This document shows, piece by piece, positions 6,980 to 10,500 of a DNA stretch of 10,500 nucleotides (its first letter is position 1; each line of letters starts with the position of its first letter). The translations under genes were made by a program, and so were the position numbers. Source of the DNA: Lachnospiraceae bacterium. Lineage in GTDB: Bacteria > Bacillota_A > Clostridia > Lachnospirales > Lachnospiraceae. Where the stretch lies: NCBI GenBank assembly GCA_009774465.1, contig VSNT01000127.1:1-10500 (forward strand). The letters run 5' to 3'. The notes below the pieces were generated by a model. The model worked only from the letters and a program-made list of their open reading frames with translations. It was not told the origin of the DNA and searched no databases.

Positions 6980-7759
6980 ATGAAAAAAATCAGACAATTT
7001 TTTCAGGAAAAAATCATATTAAGTTTTGTCATGTGTGTTCTTCTTGCAGTGGTATTAGTGTCGGCAACTTATGGCTGGTATGCAGTGAATAATTCTTCAA
7101 AAGCTTACGGAATTGATCTTAAAACAGGAGGAACCGGAGGGATTAAAGTGGCAATTGAGCCTGATGGCGAGGACATTATGACTGCCGGTTATCTTCCTAA
7201 AGTTACGGTGGATGATAAGGAATATGCCATTGTGCCCATTCAACTGAATAATTTTGAAAATATACAGGAACAGATGATTGCACCGGGGGCGTATAACCCC
7301 ATGACTTTTTATATTACATCTTTGTCAGAAAGCATTAAGTCTTACTCTATTAAAGTGCAGTTGGAATATAAACCTTCAACAGGTATTTCTCCGGCCCAGA
7401 AGCAGAAAATAGAGGAAATTATAAAAGATCACATTACTGTTTATCAGGAAATGTACACGGAAAACGGAATCGTAAAATTCAGATCTCCCCTTACTTATTA
7501 TGACAATGTTTCAGATGATGTGGAGGAGGCAAAAGGGGCTCTTAAATTTAACAGGGAAATTCCGGCAACGATTTACTGGGTATGGAATTATGAGGTTACA
7601 GATGTGCCAAATTATACAGCCATTCCAAGATTTGCCGGACTTGATGAGCGAAGCGCCATTCGTAAATATGATGAGGAAGACACTGCTTTAGGCAACTATA
7701 TTGACGGAATTTATTTTAATGTATCCATAGAGGGCAGTCCGGAAGGAGTGGGTGACTAA
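6980..7759 (+). CDS. SipW-class signal peptide exported protein, TasA-like
   Basis: 259 residues from ATG 6980, one base after the peptidase stop; AGGA at 6967-6970 gives nine-base spacing. A GTG at 6941 is in frame but lies within the peptidase gene and would disrupt the signal peptide. The N-terminus has basic residues MKKIRQFFQEK, a hydrophobic core (about 12-29) and SATYGWYAVNN, the SipW-cognate motif, with cleavage likely after Gly32. The mature start YGIDLKTGGTGGIKVAIE parallels the gene at 2580. Further along are APGAYNPMTFYITS, like the 'L-x-PG' segment that precedes the first strands in TasA-like proteins, and a C-terminal DEEDTALGNYIDGIYFNVSI. The layout suggests a secreted jelly-roll-like fibre or matrix subunit. 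Immediate linkage to the peptidase supports it as a substrate. The polymer-forming role is inferred. Confidence 0.82.
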   Translation: MKKIRQFFQEKIILSFVMCVLLAVVLVSATYGWYAVNNSSKAYGIDLKTGGTGGIKVAIEPDGEDIMTAGYLPKVTVDDKEYAIVPIQLNNFENIQEQMIAPGAYNPMTFYITSLSESIKSYSIKVQLEYKPSTGISPAQKQKIEEIIKDHITVYQEMYTENGIVKFRSPLTYYDNVSDDVEEAKGALKFNREIPATIYWVWNYEVTDVPNYTAIPRFAGLDERSAIRKYDEEDTALGNYIDGIYFNVSIEGSPEGVGD

Positions 7760-7762
7760 CAA

Positions 7763-8743
7763 ATGAGCAGGAAGAAAAAATTAATTGTGTTATCAGTCTG
7801 TGCAATTCTTTTTCTGGCTCTTTCGGGAGGCACCTTTGCTTGGTATTTAAGAGAGGATGCAAAACGAGCGCAGACAGAAGGGGCTGCTGTAATGGCGCCT
7901 TATAATTTGTACTTAATGAACCCTAATGCAACGGATACCCTGGAGTTTGCAGTTGGTAATCTGCATCCGGGAGAAGTAAAGCAGACAGTAATCTGTGTAT
8001 CAAATAAACGTCCTGATAATTATACAGGGGACGAAAGCGATATGACAGCGCAGGCCAGGGAATCGGAATTTGGATACGACCTGATGCTTGTACATACGGA
8101 TAATCTGGCGGTGAACTATGCTGTTTATCCGTTAAAAAGAGAGGAAATGAATTCAGGAAGCGTTGGTAATCTGCATCCGGGAGAAGTAAAGCAGACAGTA
8201 ATCTGTGTATCAAATAAACGTCCTGATAATTATACAGGGGACGAAAGCGATATGACAGCGCAGGCCAGGGAATCGGAATTTGGATACGACCTGATGCTTG
8301 TACATACGGATAATCTGGCGGTGAACTATGCTGTTTATCCGTTAAAAAGAGAGGAAATGAATTCAGGAAGCGTTTTGCCGGATGGCGCCATTATCATGGA
8401 GGATGACACAAAAGGAAAATATTACTGGACGAAAGAAGGCATTGATCCGGTAACAGGCGAGGCCAGGGCTTTAGATGGAAAAGATATTTCAGATGATATC
8501 AGACAGAGAGTGTTTGGGAGCCAGAACATCAGTGGAATAGTGAATGTGGGAACCTATTGGCTTTCTGATGATGAGAACCATCCAATGCAGCTGGCATACA
8601 AAAACGGAAGCTATGAATTTGACTATTATCTTATTGAAGTAAAATGGGATAACATCAGCAATTTTGACGACTATAAAAAGGAAACTGATCTGGTGTATGT
8701 AGTGGTAAATGCCAAACAGCCAAGACCTGTGGAAAAGCCTTAG
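7763..8743 (+). CDS. SipW-class signal peptide exported protein with internal 70-residue perfect duplication
   Basis: 326 residues. The signal peptide is a short basic start (MSRKKK), a hydrophobic core and SGGTFAWYLRED, with cleavage likely after Ala26. The following segment with NLYLMNPNATDTLEF and LHPGEVKQTVICVSN resembles the early mature region of TasA-like proteins. Residues 64-133 are repeated exactly as 134-203, owing to a perfect 210-bp tandem duplication that keeps the frame; without it the protein would be 256 residues, close to its neighbours. The C-terminal part includes GIVNVGTYWLSDD and FDYYLIEVKWDN. GGTGA at 7751-7755, seven bases before the ATG, is the likely ribosome binding site, with AAGGAG further up at 7743-7748. 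The start lies three bases after the upstream stop. Export is well supported; whether the duplicated domain folds, or exists in the living strain, is open. Confidence 0.82.
   Translation: MSRKKKLIVLSVCAILFLALSGGTFAWYLREDAKRAQTEGAAVMAPYNLYLMNPNATDTLEFAVGNLHPGEVKQTVICVSNKRPDNYTGDESDMTAQARESEFGYDLMLVHTDNLAVNYAVYPLKREEMNSGSVGNLHPGEVKQTVICVSNKRPDNYTGDESDMTAQARESEFGYDLMLVHTDNLAVNYAVYPLKREEMNSGSVLPDGAIIMEDDTKGKYYWTKEGIDPVTGEARALDGKDISDDIRQRVFGSQNISGIVNVGTYWLSDDENHPMQLAYKNGSYEFDYYLIEVKWDNISNFDDYKKETDLVYVVVNAKQPRPVEKP
7952..8371 (+). repeat. Perfect 210-bp tandem duplication inside the exported-protein gene
   Basis: Copy one is 7952-8161 and copy two is 8162-8371; every base matches on inspection. 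Identity continues three more bases (GTT at 8162-8164 and 8372-8374), so the junction shows a 3-bp microhomology. The period is exactly 70 codons and the copy starts on a codon boundary, so the frame is preserved. The lack of even silent differences means the event is very recent, is homogenised, or is an assembly error. Confidence 0.97.
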
Positions 8744-8780
8744 CCGCCATAACAGGCAGGGCAGGAAGGGCAGATGACAG

Positions 8781-9845
8781 ATGCGGATGATAGACGGGGT
8801 GAAGCAAAAGTTTAAAAAACTTAATAAGAAATCAAGACTTTTGATTACCGCTATGGGAGTCCTGATTCTGGCAGGAACCTCTTTCAGCGTGTATGCCAAG
8901 TACTATAAGACCGGATATAATAAAGGAATGGCGATTGCTTCCGGTTTTTATTTCAGCAGTAATTATATGGCGCCTCATGAGGATATTAAAGGCCTTTCTA
9001 TGGAAGAAATTGCAGACGGATACAGAAATACCATTATTGCATCTGTGGACGACTGGCATGGGACAGATACCCATTTTGTTTCCGTAGAAGTAAGAAATTA
9101 TGATACTCAGCTACTTTATAACGATAAGGATTTGAACGTGGAATATCAGGTGAACTTTATGCTGCTTGATGAGCCGGCAGGGGCAAATTACAGCGTAAAG
9201 TATGGAAGCGATACGAAAGCCCTTTCGTTTAGCGCAGGAAAAGGAACTGTTGCCAGTTTTACAGGCACATTGCCGGGAGGCGGATTAAGTGCCAATGGGT
9301 ATGAACTCACAGTTGCAAAGACAGGAAGCGCGGCATATGTGCCTTCAGATATATTGATGGTGGCTTATCCTACCGGCCCGGATTATCTGGTGGGAACCAG
9401 ATGTATTGCAGGAATCATAAAATTTGATTATGTGGAAAAAGAGTTTAAAATCGAAGATCACGGATTTGAAATCAGAAAAACATGGGACAGCGCCAATTGG
9501 AAGCAGGATGTTGATAAGGAATCAGGTTTCATATATGAATTGATTACTTCCGGTAATTATACCGGTTCGGAAACTACTGCAACACGGAAAAAAATCCAGT
9601 TGAAGTGGGATGCTTCCATGTTTAAGATAAATGCAAATGATAAGTATTATCTGTCAGTTGCAGGCACACCAGATTATTATCAGGTAACTGAAAGCGGCAT
9701 CCTCTATCAGGTAATGGAAATAGAAGTGCTGCCTTATGCATCATTGGAATTTGTGTTTTTCCGAAATGAAGGTTTTGATGATAAGATAAAAGGGATGACA
9801 AACTGTACGGAATTTGAAGAATCAGTACAGGTTAAGGTTTTGTAA
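8781..9845 (+). CDS. Exported protein with SipW-like signal peptide
   Basis: 354 residues. A basic n-region (KQKFKKLNKKSR, residues 8-19) precedes a hydrophobic core (about 20-33) and GTSFSVYAKYYKTG, giving likely cleavage after Ala39. This is a looser version of the SipW-class motif, with Lys-Tyr-Tyr instead of Trp-Phe/Tyr after the cleavage point. The next segment AIASGFYFSSNYMAP (residues 51-65) resembles the 'ATASGTLDL'-type start of mature TasA-like proteins. The rest is strand-rich and aromatic, with no other domain I recognise and no sortase motif or membrane anchor at the C-terminus. GGAAGGG at 8764-8770, ten bases before ATG 8781, supports this start; ATG 8787 is less well placed. 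It follows the duplicated gene by 37 bases and is probably the same transcript. It is likely a secreted matrix or fibre component, inferred from context. Confidence 0.75.
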   Translation: MRMIDGVKQKFKKLNKKSRLLITAMGVLILAGTSFSVYAKYYKTGYNKGMAIASGFYFSSNYMAPHEDIKGLSMEEIADGYRNTIIASVDDWHGTDTHFVSVEVRNYDTQLLYNDKDLNVEYQVNFMLLDEPAGANYSVKYGSDTKALSFSAGKGTVASFTGTLPGGGLSANGYELTVAKTGSAAYVPSDILMVAYPTGPDYLVGTRCIAGIIKFDYVEKEFKIEDHGFEIRKTWDSANWKQDVDKESGFIYELITSGNYTGSETTATRKKIQLKWDASMFKINANDKYYLSVAGTPDYYQVTESGILYQVMEIEVLPYASLEFVFFRNEGFDDKIKGMTNCTEFEESVQVKVL

Positions 9846-9884
9846 CAACGTTCGGTTATATCCAGGTAAACAGGTGATGACAAG

Positions 9885-10500
9885 ATGAAGAGAAGGATAA
9901 GGGTAAGGGTAAGGATAACACGTATAGCAGCATTTTTATTGGCAATGGTGCTTGTCTTGAATAACGAACAGGTAATGTATGCATGGGCGGAAGGCGTAAA
10001 TGCTGCTGGTCAGGCAGTGGATACGGACAGCACAGTTCCTTCTGCCGGCAGCAGTGATTTACAGGTATCGGATGGCGGCAGCCAGCCGGCATCTCCGGAA
10101 GAGGATGGAGATGACAGTGGAAATGATAAAGGAAATGGCAGCCAGACGCCGCCTTCGGGAGAGGGTGGAGATGGCAGTGGAAGTGATGGCGGTAATGGCA
10201 GTCAGACGCCGCCTCCGGGAGAGGATGGAGATGGCAGCGAAGGTGATAATAATGGAAGCCAGACCACGCCACCGGAAGGAAGTGGAGAAGAAGGAGACAA
10301 CAATCCGGGCAGCGGTGATAATACCGAAGAGTGTGAACATGAATGGGTGACCAATCCGGACACCCAGCTTACCACATGCAGCAAATGTGGAGCTGAGAAA
10401 TCAGATGGAAATGGGAGTGGAGAAGAAGGAGACAATAATCCGGATGGCGGTGATAATACCGAAGAGTGCGAACATGAATGGGTGACCGATCCGGACACCC
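9885..10500 (+). CDS. Partial repeat-rich secreted protein with zinc-ribbon-like C-x-H repeats (runs off right edge)
   Basis: An open frame of 205 codons from ATG 9885 continues past the window. AGGTGA at 9872-9877, seven bases upstream, supports the start. Residues 1-35 form a signal peptide: very basic MKRRIRVRVRITR, a hydrophobic core, then QVMYAWAEG with cleavage likely after Ala33 or Ala35. The Tyr-Ala-Trp resembles the SipW-class site but also fits an ordinary A-x-A site. Residues 65-123 are a low-complexity Gly/Ser/Asp/Pro stalk of about three 20-residue repeats. Next is CEHEWVTNPDTQLTTCSKCG (Cys-x-His ... Cys-x2-Cys), which recurs 45 residues later as the window ends. This motif is seen in repeat regions of gut clostridial surface proteins and may bind metal or be structural. 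The gene follows the previous stop by 39 bases. It is likely the operon's large surface-exposed or stalk component; its anchoring is unseen. Confidence 0.78.
   Translation, partial: MKRRIRVRVRITRIAAFLLAMVLVLNNEQVMYAWAEGVNAAGQAVDTDSTVPSAGSSDLQVSDGGSQPASPEEDGDDSGNDKGNGSQTPPSGEGGDGSGSDGGNGSQTPPPGEDGDGSEGDNNGSQTTPPEGSGEEGDNNPGSGDNTEECEHEWVTNPDTQLTTCSKCGAEKSDGNGSGEEGDNNPDGGDNTEECEHEWVTDPDT
9895..9918 (+). repeat. Four GGRTAA hexamer repeats in signal peptide n-region
   Basis: GGATAA, GGGTAA, GGGTAA and GGATAA follow one another exactly, encoding alternating Arg-Ile and Arg-Val pairs in the basic n-region of the secreted protein. Because the unit is six bases, gain or loss of copies keeps the reading frame and only changes the length and charge of the n-region. 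Confidence 0.85.
10077..10253 (+). repeat. Imperfect 60-bp tandem repeats encoding the Gly/Ser/Asp/Pro stalk
   Basis: Units start at 10077, 10137 and 10197 (60, 60 and 57 bases), with a degenerate fourth start at 10254. Each codes for roughly GSQTPPxGEDGDGSGxDxGN. Copies differ at several bases, so these are older than the 210-bp duplication at 7952. Low sequence complexity also produces long spurious open frames on both strands here. Confidence 0.85.
10281..10500 (+). repeat. 135-bp tandem repeat carrying the Cys-His/Cys-Cys module
   Basis: AGTGGAGAAGAAGGAGACAA at 10281 recurs with one base changed at 10416, a 135-base (45-residue) period. The first unit contains an acidic Gly-rich linker and the Cys-x-His ... 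Cys-x2-Cys module; the second is cut by the window end after the Cys-x-His part. The copies differ at few positions, including Asn to Asp in the sequence after Trp-Val-Thr, so the array is fairly young and likely continues beyond 10500. Confidence 0.85.

Noticed and set aside
7923..8213. Minus-strand open frame with an internal repeat
   Set aside because: Its repeat merely mirrors the 210-bp duplication on the coding strand; no ribosome binding site or family resemblance was seen.
7952..8371. CRISPR array or mobile element as explanation for the long direct repeat
   Set aside because: Only two adjacent copies with no spacer, no transposase and no terminal inverted repeats; it is a simple in-frame tandem duplication within a gene.
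9846..9884. Possible terminator between the last two genes
   Set aside because: Only a four-base TAAC/GTTA pairing is visible with no T-run, so read-through into the final gene is more likely.
9895..9918. Telomere-like GGGTAA repeats as a structural DNA element
   Set aside because: Only four short units inside a coding signal peptide; resemblance to telomeric repeats is coincidental.
10059..10498. Overlapping open frames on both strands in the repeat region (Arg/Met-rich on +, Ser/Pro- or Ile/Arg-rich on -)
   Set aside because: These arise from low-complexity GC-rich repeats. The frame from 9885 has a signal peptide, a ribosome binding site and meaningful repeats, so it is the real one.

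Overview
The window looks like a chromosomal segment from a low-to-moderate-GC Gram-positive anaerobe of the Clostridia, most likely Lachnospiraceae-like. This is inferred from codon use, GGAG/AGGTGA-type ribosome binding sites, a consensus housekeeping promoter and the protein families present. Species cannot be assigned from sequence alone. All supported genes are on the + strand and densely packed; no stretch over 300 bases lacks a gene, and no RNA gene, IS element, CRISPR array or attachment site was seen.

Left part (1-1570): a 57-residue DUF3006-like protein, a compact A24 prepilin peptidase with both catalytic aspartates, and a stand-alone HD-GYP phosphodiesterase. The HD-GYP gene has its own near-perfect promoter (TTGACA, 17 bases, TAAAAT). 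A weak hairpin follows it.

Right part (1609 to beyond 10500): what looks like one operon of nine co-directional genes built around a SipW-type (ER/archaeal-type, Ser-His) signal peptidase. Two exported or membrane-anchored proteins come first (1609, 2580). Next is a membrane-anchored McrB-like AAA+ ATPase (3501) with a DUF2357-like partner (5126), then the signal peptidase (6439). Three further proteins with SipW-class or related signal peptides follow (6980, 7763, 8781). Last is a repeat-rich secreted protein that runs off the right edge (9885). Gaps are 37-39 bases or less, and the DUF2357 and peptidase genes overlap by one base (TAATG).

Proposed working model (inference): the SipW-type peptidase processes several TasA/CalY-like substrates that form a surface fibre or matrix. 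The AAA+/DUF2357 pair is the unexpected part. These families are best known from McrBC-type restriction and related defence systems. Here the ATPase is membrane-anchored, its partner shows no recognisable nuclease motif, and the pair sits inside an export operon, so it may serve assembly, export or surveillance of the matrix. The adjacent HD-GYP gene suggests, without proving, a c-di-GMP link.

The other striking feature is a perfect 210-bp in-frame tandem duplication inside the TasA-like gene at 7763. It is either very recent or an assembly artefact.
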